NCBI GenBank assembly: GCA_009912235.1
Contig: WNDS01000001.1
Location: 558,001 to 622,000, forward strand
Source of the DNA: Stenotrophomonas maltophilia
Lineage (GTDB): Bacteria; Pseudomonadota; Gammaproteobacteria; Xanthomonadales; Xanthomonadaceae
Direction: 5' to 3'
Length of the DNA stretch: 64,000 nt
Made by a program: the position numbers and the translations under genes
Shown here: piece by piece, positions 43,201 to 51,520 of the stretch
Layout: every line of letters starts with the position of its first letter
Numbering within the stretch: position 1 is the stretch's first letter
The notes under the pieces: model-generated
The model's database searches: none
Seen by the model: the letters and a program-made list of their open reading frames with translations, nothing else
What the model was told of the DNA's origin: nothing

Positions 43201-43364
43201 TGCGGGCTGGCGCCGGGGTAGCTGGCATAGATGGTCACGCTGGGCGGTGCCACGGCCGGATAGCACTCGACCGCCAGCCGTGGAATGGCCAGCACGCCGG
43301 CCAGCACGATGAAGATCGCCAGCACCCAGGCAAAGACCGGGGGATCGATGAAGAAGCGGGCCAT
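40215..43364 (-). CDS. smeZ: RND efflux transporter, SmeZ-like
   Basis: 1,049-residue hydrophobe/amphiphile RND pump (AcrB family), inner membrane, driven by protons. The N-terminus is MARFFIDPPVFAWVLAIFIV. The proton-relay Asp pair is in GIIVDDAIVVVEGVERI, and other family marks include PALCATLLRP and the closing FFVPVFYVVVQGAQHWLARR. Twelve membrane spans and two large periplasmic loops fit the length. It follows the adaptor gene by 54 bases, no outer-membrane channel gene is present, and a two-component system stands divergent. This is the arrangement of smeYZ/smeRySy of S. maltophilia, a pump for aminoglycosides and other drugs. Name by context and recall. Confidence 0.85.
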   Translation of the reverse strand: MARFFIDPPVFAWVLAIFIVLAGVLAIPRLAVECYPAVAPPSVTIYASYPGASPQTLNDAVVGLIERELSSVKHLLYFESSVDTSGEASITATFVPGTDPELAQVDVQNRIKAIEPRLPRTVRQSGLFVEAADSGFLMLAGLNSPDGSVGEAALGDFMARNIIEELRRIDGVGRVQLFGAEQAMRVWLDPTRPTGYGLTVGDVAAAIEQQNLEIAPGRIGDSPAIAGQRITVPLSADGQLSTPAQFSSIVLRAGSDGSRVLLGDVARVELGAQSYAWGTREDGRPATAAGVQLRPGSNAVRTAAAVRARMAELQPLLPRGIASSIPFDTAPFVKISIQKVVYTLLEAMALVFAVMFLFLQNWRYTLIPALVAPIALLGTFAVMLAAGFSINVLTMFGMVLAIGIIVDDAIVVVEGVERIMAEEGLPPREAALKAMRELTGAVVGITLVLTAVFIPMALASGSVGAIYRQFTVAMAVSILFSALLALSLTPALCATLLRPSTRGHHDRSGLFGAFNRGFERMTGHYQRGVAGVLRRAGRVMAVFAGLVLTLLLGLYWLPGAFLPEEDQGYFMTSIQLPAEATAERTLAVVEAYEAHVAGRPGIASNQSILGYSFVGSGPSAALAYTMLKDWGARAGATAAGEVAAVQQAMAGLGEGEVISVLPPAIDSLGRSAGFSLALQARSGQTPAQLRAALEQLLALAQASPRLAEVHADGLPAGTALRLDIDRAKAEAMGVGFADISSTLSTAMGSQYVNDFPNAGRLQQVIVQADAAHRMEIDDVLALYVRNREGGMVALSELVTPVWTQAPLQLQRYLGFPAMNVTGAPAPGVSTGQAMAEMERLARQLPAGFALQWTSQSLQERASGAQAPRLLLLSMLVVFLVLAALYESWSIPLAVMLVVPLGLLGAVATVLLRDMPNDVFFKVGMITLIGLSAKNAILIVEFARQLQQQGRSVAEAALEAARLRLRPILMTSLAFALGVVPLMLAQGASRETQQAIGTGVFGGMVSATVLAVFFVPVFYVVVQGAQHWLARRGRHRPAVEETQGDTTGSH

Positions 43365-43418
43365 GAAATCGTTCCTTGGTTCTGCGCAGCGCCAGGCGCC
43401 TTGCGCGGTCAGCTGCGG

Positions 43419-44561
43419 TCAGCTGCGGTTGGCAGGGGCGGCAGGCGCAGCGACGGCCTGCCACGGCCGGGCGTCCACCTGCATGCCTTCCTGCAGGCGC
43501 TCCTGGCCTTCCACCACCACCTGCTCGCCTGCGGCCAGGCCATGCTTCACGCGCCAGTGGCCGGGAATGCCGCCATCCACTTCCAGCGAGCGGATGACCG
43601 CCTTCCCCGCAGCGTCCACCACCCAGGCGTAGGCCTGGCCACCGGCACTGCGCAGCACCGCCTGCTGCGGCAGCAGCACGCTGCTGTCGGCCGCACCGCG
43701 CGGCACCCGTGCCCGTACGAACATGCCCGGCAGCAGTTCGCGGCGCGGGTTGTCCACCACGATGCGCAGGATCACATCGCCGGTACGCACATCCACGTTC
43801 ACGCCGGAAAACAGCAGGCGGCCGCGCTCGTCCAGCGGCGCCCCGGACGGCCCCAGCACCGTCACCGGCACCGCTTCGCAAGCGGCAGCGCTGCGCTGCA
43901 GCGGCTCCAGCTGCGAGGCCGGCTGGCGCACGTCCAGGTACGCCTGGTCGATCTGCTGCACCACCGCCAGCGGTTCGGCGTCGGTGGCACCCACCAGCGC
44001 TCCTTCGCTCACCAGGGCCTGGTCGATGCGGACGGCAATGGGCGCACTGACCGTGGCGTAGCGCAGGTCGAGCTTGCGCCGGGCCAGGATCGCGCGCGCT
44101 TCATTCACCGCCGCGCGCGCCTGCTCGTGTTCGGCGTTGGCATCGTCGCGGGTCTGCTGGCTGACCGCCTGCGCGGTGGCCAGTGCATGCAGCCGCTGCG
44201 AATGCGTACGCGCACGCGCCAGCGCCGCCTCGCTGCGTTGCAGGGCGGCCAGCGCCGAATCGACGTCGGCGCGGAAGGCGGCCGGGTCGATCTGGAACAG
44301 CGGCTGGCCCTGGCCGACCTCGGCGCCCTGCTCGAACAGGCGCCGGAGCACGATGCCGCCGACCTGGGCGCGGATCTGCGCGGTACGCACCGCCGCCACC
44401 CGGCCCGGCAGTTCGTCTTCACGCTGCACCACCTGGGCGGCCACCTGCAGCACGCCCACGCGCGGTGGCGGCTCGGCGGGGGCATCGGGCGCGGAACAGG
44501 CCGTCATGGCCAGGGCGAGGGCCGCGAGCAGCGCGGCGAACGGGGTCCTGAAGGTTTTCAT
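43419..44561 (-). CDS. smeY: RND efflux periplasmic adaptor, SmeY-like
   Basis: 380-residue membrane-fusion protein linking the RND pump to an outer-membrane channel. The lipobox LAMTAC (residues 17-22) predicts a lipid-anchored N-terminus. The two lipoyl half-motifs (AQIRAQVGGIVLRRLFEQGA; LDLRYATVSAPIAVRIDQAL) flank an alpha-helical hairpin (about 95-165). Beta-barrel and membrane-proximal domains follow. First gene of the pump operon, divergent from the response regulator with a 127-base spacer. Confidence 0.88.
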   Translation of the reverse strand: MKTFRTPFAALLAALALAMTACSAPDAPAEPPPRVGVLQVAAQVVQREDELPGRVAAVRTAQIRAQVGGIVLRRLFEQGAEVGQGQPLFQIDPAAFRADVDSALAALQRSEAALARARTHSQRLHALATAQAVSQQTRDDANAEHEQARAAVNEARAILARRKLDLRYATVSAPIAVRIDQALVSEGALVGATDAEPLAVVQQIDQAYLDVRQPASQLEPLQRSAAACEAVPVTVLGPSGAPLDERGRLLFSGVNVDVRTGDVILRIVVDNPRRELLPGMFVRARVPRGAADSSVLLPQQAVLRSAGGQAYAWVVDAAGKAVIRSLEVDGGIPGHWRVKHGLAAGEQVVVEGQERLQEGMQVDARPWQAVAAPAAPANRS

Positions 44562-44688
44562 TGCTGCACACGGGGCCGCATGCGCGGCGCTGGATCATGA
44601 AGCGCGCAGTGTGGGCGGGCAGCGTGGGGTTTCGATGGAGCAAGTGTGGAGATACGATGGAGGCAAGCACCTTCCGGCTCTGCACTGC

Positions 44689-45438
44689 ATGCCCGCCCCC
44701 TCCCCTGCCGTTGCGCCCGCCGCGCAATGGGACCGCTCCCTCGACGCCCTGGTCCTCATCGTCGAGGACGAAGCCGAGATCACCGACATCATCGCCGCCT
44801 ACCTGGAGCGCGAAGGCCTGCGCACGCTGCGGGCGATCGACGGCCCCGGCGCGCTGGACCTGCACCGCAGCGCCCGGCCCGACCTGGTACTACTGGATGT
44901 GCAGCTGCCCGGCCTGGATGGCTGGAGCGTGCTGAGCCAGCTGCGCCAGCGCGGCGATACGCCGGTGATCATGCTGACCGCGCTGGACCAGGACCTGGAC
45001 AAGCTGACCGCACTGCGCATGGGCGCCGACGATTACGTGGTCAAGCCGTTCAACCCGGCCGAAGTGGCCGCGCGCGTGCGCAGCGTGCTGCGCCGCACGC
45101 TGCGTGGCAGCCGCCCGGACGCCGCGCCGGTACTGCGCGTGGGCCAGCTGGTGATCGACCTGGGCACGCACGCGGTGCACGTGGAGGGCGAAGGCTACAG
45201 CCACGAGCTGCTGCTGACCCTTACCGAGTTCAAGCTGCTGCACTGCATGGCGCTGGCACCGACCCGCATCTTCAGCCGCAGCGAGCTGATGCACGACTGC
45301 CTGCCCGAGAGCGAGGCGCTGGAACGCACCGTGGACAGCCACGTGAGCAAACTGCGGCGCAAGCTCGACGACGTCGGCCTGCCCAACGTGCCGGCCAGCG
45401 TGCGCGGCGTCGGCTACCGGCTGATGGCGGACCGCTGA
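44689..45438 (+). CDS. smeRy: OmpR-family response regulator, SmeRy-like
   Basis: About 249 residues. The receiver domain (about 20-135) has the acidic pocket in VLIVEDEAEITD, phospho-acceptor Asp in DLVLLDVQLPGLDGW and Lys in VVKPFNPAE. The C-terminal winged helix (about 150-245) has TLTEFKLLHCMALAP and RTVDSHVSKLRRKLDD. ATG 44689 gives the usual length; ATG 44635 would add 18 residues. It is divergent from the pump operon it probably controls and overlaps the kinase gene by one base (TGATG). Confidence 0.87.
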   Translation: MPAPSPAVAPAAQWDRSLDALVLIVEDEAEITDIIAAYLEREGLRTLRAIDGPGALDLHRSARPDLVLLDVQLPGLDGWSVLSQLRQRGDTPVIMLTALDQDLDKLTALRMGADDYVVKPFNPAEVAARVRSVLRRTLRGSRPDAAPVLRVGQLVIDLGTHAVHVEGEGYSHELLLTLTEFKLLHCMALAPTRIFSRSELMHDCLPESEALERTVDSHVSKLRRKLDDVGLPNVPASVRGVGYRLMADR

Positions 45439-46505
45439 TGCGCCGCTCCGGTTTGAGCCGGCACATCATCGTGTCGATGTCGCTGATGGTGCTGGCGGTC
45501 ATCGTGATGATGATCCTCAGCTCGTACCTGCTGTACGCGGTGCTGGTGGAATTCTTCCCGGCCAGCGCCACCGAACCGGAAGGCTGGCTGCCCACCGGCC
45601 CGGAACTGGTGTGGATGGTGGGGGTGACCCTGATCGGGCTGGGCCTGGCCATCGCCGCATCGGTGCGGCTGGCGCAGCGCATCCTGTCGCCGCTAAACTC
45701 GCTGGTGTACAGCATCCGCGCCCTGGCCGAGGGCAACCTGGGCGTGCGTGCGACCACCAGCGACGATTCACCCGGCGAAGTGGCCCTGCTGGTGGACGAC
45801 TTCAACGCCATGGCCGACCGCCTGCAGGCCATGGAGCGCGGACGCACGTTGTGGCACGCGGCCATCGCCCATGAACTGCGCACCCCGGTGACCATCCTGC
45901 GCGGCCGCCTGCAGGGCCTGGCCGAGGGTGTGTTCCAGCCGGACGAGGCACAGTTCCGCAGCCTGCTGTCGCAGGTGGAAGGCCTGTCGCGGCTGATCGA
46001 AGACCTGCGCGTGCTGAGCCTGGCCGACAACGCGCGGCTGGACATGCGCCGTGCACGCACCGACGTGGTCGGCGAGATCCATTCGGTGATGACCCTGGTC
46101 GACCCGGCGTTCCGCAGCGCCGGCTTCGTGCTGGAACTGGAAACCAGCCGCGACGAACACCCCGCGCACTGCGACCCGACGCGCCTGCGCCAGGTGCTGC
46201 TGGCCCTGCTGGAAAACGCGCGCCGCTATGCCAGCCCGGGCCGCGTGCGCATCGCCGTGCACGACCTGCAGGCGCACGTGCAGATTGCCGTCGAAGACCA
46301 GGGCCCGGGCATCGACCCGGCGTTGCACGCGCATATCTTCAACCCCTTCATGCGCGGTGACGGCTCGCGCTCGCGTCAGTGGGGCGGCAGCGGGCTGGGG
46401 CTGGCGGTGGTCAAGGCCATCGTCGATGCGCATGGCGGCCAGGTGCGCTGCGAGCCGGGGTCGGCCGGCGGCAGCCGCTTCATCATCGAGCTTCCGCGCC
46501 AGTAA
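45438..46505 (+). CDS. smeSy: Sensor histidine kinase, SmeSy-like
   Basis: 355 residues. Two membrane spans (IIVSMSLMVLAVIVMMILSS and MVGVTLIGLGLAIAASVRL) bracket a short periplasmic loop of about 30 residues. HAMP domain at about 85-140; the H-box is AIAHELRTPVTILRGRLQG with the phosphorylated His. HATPase motifs are the N-box LLALLENARRYA, DQGPGID and GGSGLGLAVVKAI. The tiny sensor loop suggests membrane or intramembrane sensing. The end overlaps the convergent DUF4105 gene by 23 bases. Confidence 0.88.
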   Translation: MRRSGLSRHIIVSMSLMVLAVIVMMILSSYLLYAVLVEFFPASATEPEGWLPTGPELVWMVGVTLIGLGLAIAASVRLAQRILSPLNSLVYSIRALAEGNLGVRATTSDDSPGEVALLVDDFNAMADRLQAMERGRTLWHAAIAHELRTPVTILRGRLQGLAEGVFQPDEAQFRSLLSQVEGLSRLIEDLRVLSLADNARLDMRRARTDVVGEIHSVMTLVDPAFRSAGFVLELETSRDEHPAHCDPTRLRQVLLALLENARRYASPGRVRIAVHDLQAHVQIAVEDQGPGIDPALHAHIFNPFMRGDGSRSRQWGGSGLGLAVVKAIVDAHGGQVRCEPGSAGGSRFIIELPRQ

Positions 46506-48324
46506 CCGGTTCGATTTTTGTGCTTGTGGCATCGGCCGTCCCGTCAGCATCGGCCGCGGCCAGGCGGCGCAGGCGCTCGCCCAGTGCCGCCAGGTTGGCA
46601 TCGATGGCATCCATCTCGCTGCGCTGCCGCTGCGGCAGCTGCGCGCGCAGCTGCTGGCGCAGCGCCTGCCAGGCCGGCACCGCACGCGCACTGGCGGCAC
46701 TTACTGCCTCGGCCACCTCGCGCTGTTCATCGGCCTGCGGCAGGCCGTAGCCGGTTGCCAGCAGCCGCGACGGGCGCAGCCATTGCCCGGCCTGTTCCAG
46801 CAGGGTGCGCAGCTGCAGCGTGCTGGCGCTGTCCGGTGCGCGCAGCAGCTGGCGCTTGAGCACATCACGCGCACGCAGGTCGGCGCGGCGCTGTGCCGCC
46901 TTTTCCAGCAGCAGCAGGCCGGCGCTGGCACGCAGGTCGCCCTGTGCCAGCCACGGTTGCCGCTGCGCGGCCGGCAGCGCCAGCCAGCCGTCCACATCAC
47001 GCACCGGCAGCGGCAGCTGCGCAGCGGCCACGGCGAACAACTGCTGGTAATGGTCGCGCGCCGAGGCGAAGTAATACCCCTGCTGCTGCGCCTGCGACCG
47101 GTCGGCCAGCACCTGTTCGTCCAGCACGCCCAGCCGCGCCAGCCGGCGGCGCAGGCCACGCGGGCTCAGCTGGGCCAGGCCGGCCTCGCCGAGGCGCGGC
47201 ACACCGGCCTGCAGCAGCTTGGCCGTTTCCACCGCGCAGTTGTTGCTGACGAAGTAGTAGCGGCCATCGCAGGCCCAGTGCACCTGCGCGGTGCGCTCCA
47301 GCAGCTGCGCGATCTCGGCGCGGTCCAGCTGCAGCGGCAGCGAGGCCAGGCCGCGCAGTTCGACCTGCGTGTATTCGTCGATGACCTGCTGCAGCGGCAG
47401 CACGAACAGGCGCGACGGGTAGCCGCCGGTCAGCCCGCGCCAGCTGGAAATCTGCACGTCGCCCACAAACGCGCGGAACGACAGCACGCGGTGGTATTCC
47501 AGATCGAGCCTGCAGTCCGGACCCGGCGCGCGGCCGGGGCGGCAGATCACCAGCCGCAGCATGCTGTGGCCCCAGCGGCTCATCGGCTGCGCGCTGCCTT
47601 CGGCGAACAGGTAGTCCACCGCGTACACGCGTGCCGGGTCCAGCTGCAGCAGTGACGCCGCACCTTCCTGCGCATCAGCCTGCAGCAGCGGTACGCGGTC
47701 CTCGCATGCCGGTGCCGGCAAGGACGGGGGCGTGCCGAAATGGGTCTGGTACCACTGCGCCAGTGCCGGCCGCCGGCAGGCGAACTCGACGTCGAGCACG
47801 AAGTGTTCGGCATTCACCGCCAGGTACTCGGCCGGGTCCTTCAGCTCATAGGCGTCGGGGCTGCGGTCGCGGAAATCGTTGGCGGCGCGCCCCAGGTGCC
47901 AAGGCCTGCTCTGCCAGCCGGCCAGATCGCGCCAACGCGCACTGCGCGACCAGGCCGCGCCATGGCGATCGGCCACGTGGGTGAGTTCATGCACCAGCGT
48001 GCTGCGGCGGGCGCGGCGCGCACCGGCCACGCTTTCGTCCAGCAGATCACGCCGCAGTGCGATGCGGCCGGCGAAGGTGCGGCCATGCACGCGGGCCGGC
48101 AGGTCGCTGCGCCAGCTCACCTGCACCTGCGCCGGCAAGGCCTGCAGCAGACCCGGCGGCAGCAGTGCCTCCACATCGGCCAGGGTCTGCTGCGCCAGCT
48201 GCTGTTGGGCGGCGCTCAAACCGGCCGGGTCCAGCTGCAGGCGGTCGGCCGCCTGCGCGGCCGGTGCCAGCAACCACGCCAGCGCGGCCATCGCACCAGC
48301 GCGGCGACGGGTTACCCGATTCAA
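46483..48324 (-). CDS. Periplasmic DUF4105 (Lnb N-terminal-like) protein
   Basis: 613 residues with a signal peptide (MAALAWLLAPAAQA near the N-terminus). A metalloprotease-like STLVHELTHVADRHG (HExxH) is at about 110. The DUF4105 core is RWGHSMLRLVICRPG and DGRYYFVSNNCAVETAKLLQ, whose His and Cys could act like an NlpC/P60-type thiol site. The C-terminal part is helical. Function of the family is unknown. Its start overlaps the DUF2388 stop by 4 bases (ATGA), so the two are coupled, and its 3' end overlaps the sensor kinase on the other strand. Confidence 0.82.
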   Translation of the reverse strand: MNRVTRRRAGAMAALAWLLAPAAQAADRLQLDPAGLSAAQQQLAQQTLADVEALLPPGLLQALPAQVQVSWRSDLPARVHGRTFAGRIALRRDLLDESVAGARRARRSTLVHELTHVADRHGAAWSRSARWRDLAGWQSRPWHLGRAANDFRDRSPDAYELKDPAEYLAVNAEHFVLDVEFACRRPALAQWYQTHFGTPPSLPAPACEDRVPLLQADAQEGAASLLQLDPARVYAVDYLFAEGSAQPMSRWGHSMLRLVICRPGRAPGPDCRLDLEYHRVLSFRAFVGDVQISSWRGLTGGYPSRLFVLPLQQVIDEYTQVELRGLASLPLQLDRAEIAQLLERTAQVHWACDGRYYFVSNNCAVETAKLLQAGVPRLGEAGLAQLSPRGLRRRLARLGVLDEQVLADRSQAQQQGYYFASARDHYQQLFAVAAAQLPLPVRDVDGWLALPAAQRQPWLAQGDLRASAGLLLLEKAAQRRADLRARDVLKRQLLRAPDSASTLQLRTLLEQAGQWLRPSRLLATGYGLPQADEQREVAEAVSAASARAVPAWQALRQQLRAQLPQRQRSEMDAIDANLAALGERLRRLAAADADGTADATSTKIEPVTGAEAR

Positions 48325-48620
48325 CGTGCCAGCAGGCCGCGTGCCAGGTCCAGATCGCTGGCGTCGCGCGCGGCCGTCCCCTGCTCGCGCAGGTAGACCA
48401 GCGCCGCCTGCAGGCGCGCACCGCGGATCTGGCCATCGCTCGCGACGAAGGCCGCCGCATCATCGCGTGCCGCCTCCACCACCTTGTCATCGCCCGAGGT
48501 GCTGGCCGACGAACCGGACGATGCGCCGGTGGCCGAACCGGCCGAAGTGCCAGCGAAGCTGGAAGCGAAGCCGGCAAGCGGCAGGGACAGCAGGGCAAGC
48601 AGCAGGAGCGGTCGGATCAT
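48321..48620 (-). CDS. Small secreted DUF2388 protein
   Basis: 99 residues: a signal peptide (MIRPLLLLALLSLPLAGFAS), a Ser/Gly/Thr-rich stretch, then the DUF2388 core DDKVVEAARDDAAAFVASDG and IRGARLQAALVYLRE. The function is not known. It is translationally coupled to the DUF4105 gene downstream, a pairing that suggests a joint periplasmic job. Confidence 0.82.
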   Translation of the reverse strand: MIRPLLLLALLSLPLAGFASSFAGTSAGSATGASSGSSASTSGDDKVVEAARDDAAAFVASDGQIRGARLQAALVYLREQGTAARDASDLDLARGLLAR

Positions 48621-48681
48621 CGGTCACGGGGATCGGTGGGAAAGACTGCAGCGTAATCGCTGCGTGAAGACTTTGTCTGCC

Positions 48682-50070
48682 TCAGGCGTCGAAGACCTTG
48701 CCCGGATTCAGCCGCCCTTGGGGATCAAACGCGCGCTTGACCGCCTTCATCAGCGCGATCTCCGCCGCACTGCGGGTGCTGTCCAGGTAGTGCTTCTTCA
48801 CCAGGCCGATGCCATGTTCGGCGGAAATGCTGCCATCGAACCGGGCCAGCACCTGCGCCAGCAGCGTGGTCACGTGCTCGCACTGCTCCAGGAATTCGGC
48901 CGCCGACGTGTCGGCCGGCTTGAGCACGTTGATGTGCAGGTTGCCATCGCCGATGTGGCCGAACCACACCACGTCGAAGTGCGGGTACGCCTGCCCGATC
49001 AGCGCCTGGGTCTCTGCCAGGAAGGCCGGCATGGCCGAAATACGCACCGACACATCGTTCTTGTACGGCGTGTAACGGGCCAGCGCCTCGGTGATGCCTT
49101 CGCGCAGGCGCCACAGCTGCGCTGCCTGCGCGTCGCTGGCGCTCACCACGCCATCGCTGACCCAGCCGTTGCCCAGGCAATCCTCGAACGCGGCCATCGC
49201 TGCCGCCTCCTGCGCCGGGTCGTTGGCCGCGAACTCGGTCACCACATAATACGGGTACACCTCGGCGAAGGGCGCCTGCGCGCCGTGGGCCAGCACATGC
49301 TCCAGCGCACGGTCGGTGAAGAATTCAAAAGCCTGCAGCTGCAGGCGCGCGCGGAACGCGGCGAACACCTGCATCAGCACCTCGAAACTGGGCAGCGCCA
49401 GCAGCATCACGTTGCTGGCCGGCGGCGGATCGGTCAGCTTCACGGTGGCTTCCACGATCACGCCCAGCGTGCCTTCCGAACCGATCATCAGCTGGCGGAA
49501 GTCATAGCCGCTGGAGTTCTTGATCAGGCCCTTGTTGAGTTTGAGAAGCTGGCCGTCGGCAGCCACCACCTTCAGCCCGGCGATCCACTCACGGGTATTG
49601 CCGTAGCGGATCACGCGGATGCCACCGGCATTGGTGGCGATGTTGCCGCCGATCGAGCACGAGCCGCGCGCGGCGAAATCCACGGGGTAGATCAGGCCAT
49701 GTTCCAGCGCCGCGTTGTGCACCGCCTCCAGCGGCATGCCGGCCTGCACCACCAGCGTGCGGTCGACCGCATCGTAGGCCAGCACCTTGTTCATCCGCTC
49801 AAGGCTGAGCACCAGCTCGCCGTTGGCGGCCAGCGCGCCACCGGACAGGCCGGTACGGCCGCCGGAGGGCACCACCGCCACACCGGCGTCGGCGCACCAG
49901 CGCATCACCGCCTGCACCTCCTCCACGCTGGCCGGCAGCGAGATGGCCAGCGGTGCCGGCGCCCAGCGCCAGGTCCAGTCGCGGCCGTAGTGCTCCAGGT
50001 CGGCCGGGTCGGTCTTCAGCCGCAGGCCGGGAACGGCCTGCTGCAACGAGGCGATGCGGGAATCGGTCAT
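48682..50070 (-). CDS. FAD-linked D-2-hydroxyglutarate dehydrogenase
   Basis: 462-residue flavoenzyme of the FAD_binding_4/FAD-oxidase_C type. The FAD-binding PP-loop is VVPSGGRTGLSGGALA and CSIGGNIATNAGG. The C-terminal domain carries the metal/substrate motif WFGHIGDGNLHIN and SISAEHGIGLVKKHYL. It oxidises D-2-hydroxyglutarate to 2-oxoglutarate, passing electrons to an ETF. The divergent serA 184 bases away is the telling neighbour: SerA can make D-2-hydroxyglutarate while driving serine synthesis and this enzyme removes it. D-lactate or glycolate oxidation is the alternative. Confidence 0.87.
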   Translation of the reverse strand: MTDSRIASLQQAVPGLRLKTDPADLEHYGRDWTWRWAPAPLAISLPASVEEVQAVMRWCADAGVAVVPSGGRTGLSGGALAANGELVLSLERMNKVLAYDAVDRTLVVQAGMPLEAVHNAALEHGLIYPVDFAARGSCSIGGNIATNAGGIRVIRYGNTREWIAGLKVVAADGQLLKLNKGLIKNSSGYDFRQLMIGSEGTLGVIVEATVKLTDPPPASNVMLLALPSFEVLMQVFAAFRARLQLQAFEFFTDRALEHVLAHGAQAPFAEVYPYYVVTEFAANDPAQEAAAMAAFEDCLGNGWVSDGVVSASDAQAAQLWRLREGITEALARYTPYKNDVSVRISAMPAFLAETQALIGQAYPHFDVVWFGHIGDGNLHINVLKPADTSAAEFLEQCEHVTTLLAQVLARFDGSISAEHGIGLVKKHYLDSTRSAAEIALMKAVKRAFDPQGRLNPGKVFDA

Positions 50071-50254
50071 GACGGTCCAGCGCGGTGCAGGCAGGGCCCG
50101 CAAGCGTGCCAGCGGCGCCGCCCAGCGTCCAGCCCGGCCCTGCGCATGCCGGCGCGCCCGCAGATGGCTACCGATGCAACTATTTGCGCACTGCACCATC
50201 GGCGCTGCGTTCTGGCATAGTGGATCACTCCCGTCCCACTGGCCGTGCCGCCCC

Positions 50255-51496
50255 ATGTCGCCGAAGAAGACCTCGTTCCCGAAGCAGGATATCCGCGTGT
50301 TGTTGCTGGAGGGGGTCAGCCAGACCGCCGTGGATGTGTTCACCGCCGCCGGCTACAGCCAGATCGAGGTGCACACCAAGGCACTGCCGGAAGAGCAACT
50401 GAAGGCGCGCATCGCCGAGGCGCACATCGTCGGCATCCGCTCGCGCACCCAGCTCAGCGCCGAGGTGCTGGCCGAAGCCAAGCGGGTGATCGCCGTGGGC
50501 TGTTTCTGCATCGGCACCAACCAGGTGGACCTGGAAGCGGCCGAAATGGCCGGCATCCCGGTCTTCAACGCGCCCTACTCCAACACCCGCAGCGTGGCCG
50601 AGCTGGTCATCGCAGAGGCCATCATGCTCACCCGCGGCATTCCGCAGAAGAATGCCGAATGCCACCGTGGTGGCTGGTCCAAGTCGGCCGCCGGCAGCCA
50701 TGAGGTGCGCGGCAAGACGCTGGGCATCATCGGCTACGGGCATATCGGCACACAGGTCGGCGTGCTGGCCGAAGCGCTGGGCCTGCAGGTGATCTTCTTC
50801 GACGTGGAAACCAAGCTGGCGCTGGGCAACGCACGTGCCGCCGCCAGCCTGGACGACCTGCTGCAGCGCGCCGACATCGTCACCCTGCACGTGCCGGAGA
50901 CCCCGGCCACGCAGTGGATGATCGGTGCCACCGAACTGGCGAGGATGCGCCCCGGCGCGCACCTGATCAATGCCGCGCGCGGTACCGTGGTCGACCTGGA
51001 CGCACTGGATGCCGCGCTGGCGTCGGGGCATGTAGGCGGTGCCGCGCTGGACGTGTTCCCGGTGGAGCCCAAGGGCAATGGCGATGTATTCGAATCGCCG
51101 CTGACCCGCCACGACAACGTCATCCTGACCCCGCACGTAGGCGGCAGCACGCTGGAAGCGCAGGACAACATCGGCGTGGAAGTGGCCGCCAAGCTGGTGC
51201 GCTACAGCGACAACGGCAGCACCCTGTCGGCGGTCAATTTCCCGAAAGTGACCCTGCCCGAGCACGACGGCAGCCTGCGCCTGCTGCACATCCACCGCAA
51301 CGTGCCGGGCGTGCTGTCCAAGATCAACGAGATCTTCTCGCGGCACAACGTCAACATCGACGGTCAGTTCCTGCGCACCGATCCGCAGGTGGGTTACGTG
51401 GTGATCGACATCACCGCCGACGAACCGCTGGCCGCCACCGTGCGCGAAGAACTGTCCGCCATTGCCGGCACCCTGCGCACGCGCATTCTGTATTGA
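50255..51496 (+). CDS. serA: D-3-phosphoglycerate dehydrogenase
   Basis: 413 residues, first step of serine synthesis. Substrate domain includes GIRSRTQLSAEVLAEAKRV; NAD-binding GYGHIGTQVGVLAEALGL; catalytic Arg/Glu/His in NAARGTVVDLDAL, DVFPVEP and LTPHVGGSTLEAQ. A C-terminal ACT domain (about 340-413; LLHIHRNVPGVLSKINEIFS) gives feedback by serine. The start ATG 50255 gives MSPKKTSFPKQDIRVLLLEG, the normal opening. Divergent from the D-2-hydroxyglutarate dehydrogenase. Confidence 0.96.
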   Translation: MSPKKTSFPKQDIRVLLLEGVSQTAVDVFTAAGYSQIEVHTKALPEEQLKARIAEAHIVGIRSRTQLSAEVLAEAKRVIAVGCFCIGTNQVDLEAAEMAGIPVFNAPYSNTRSVAELVIAEAIMLTRGIPQKNAECHRGGWSKSAAGSHEVRGKTLGIIGYGHIGTQVGVLAEALGLQVIFFDVETKLALGNARAAASLDDLLQRADIVTLHVPETPATQWMIGATELARMRPGAHLINAARGTVVDLDALDAALASGHVGGAALDVFPVEPKGNGDVFESPLTRHDNVILTPHVGGSTLEAQDNIGVEVAAKLVRYSDNGSTLSAVNFPKVTLPEHDGSLRLLHIHRNVPGVLSKINEIFSRHNVNIDGQFLRTDPQVGYVVIDITADEPLAATVREELSAIAGTLRTRILY

Positions 51497-51520
51497 GGGC
51501 CGCAGAGCGGCATGGCTCCG

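Noticed and set aside
44646..46505. A long plus-strand frame starting at 44646
   Set aside because: Its first part is out of frame with the response regulator; only the region from 45438 is the kinase gene.
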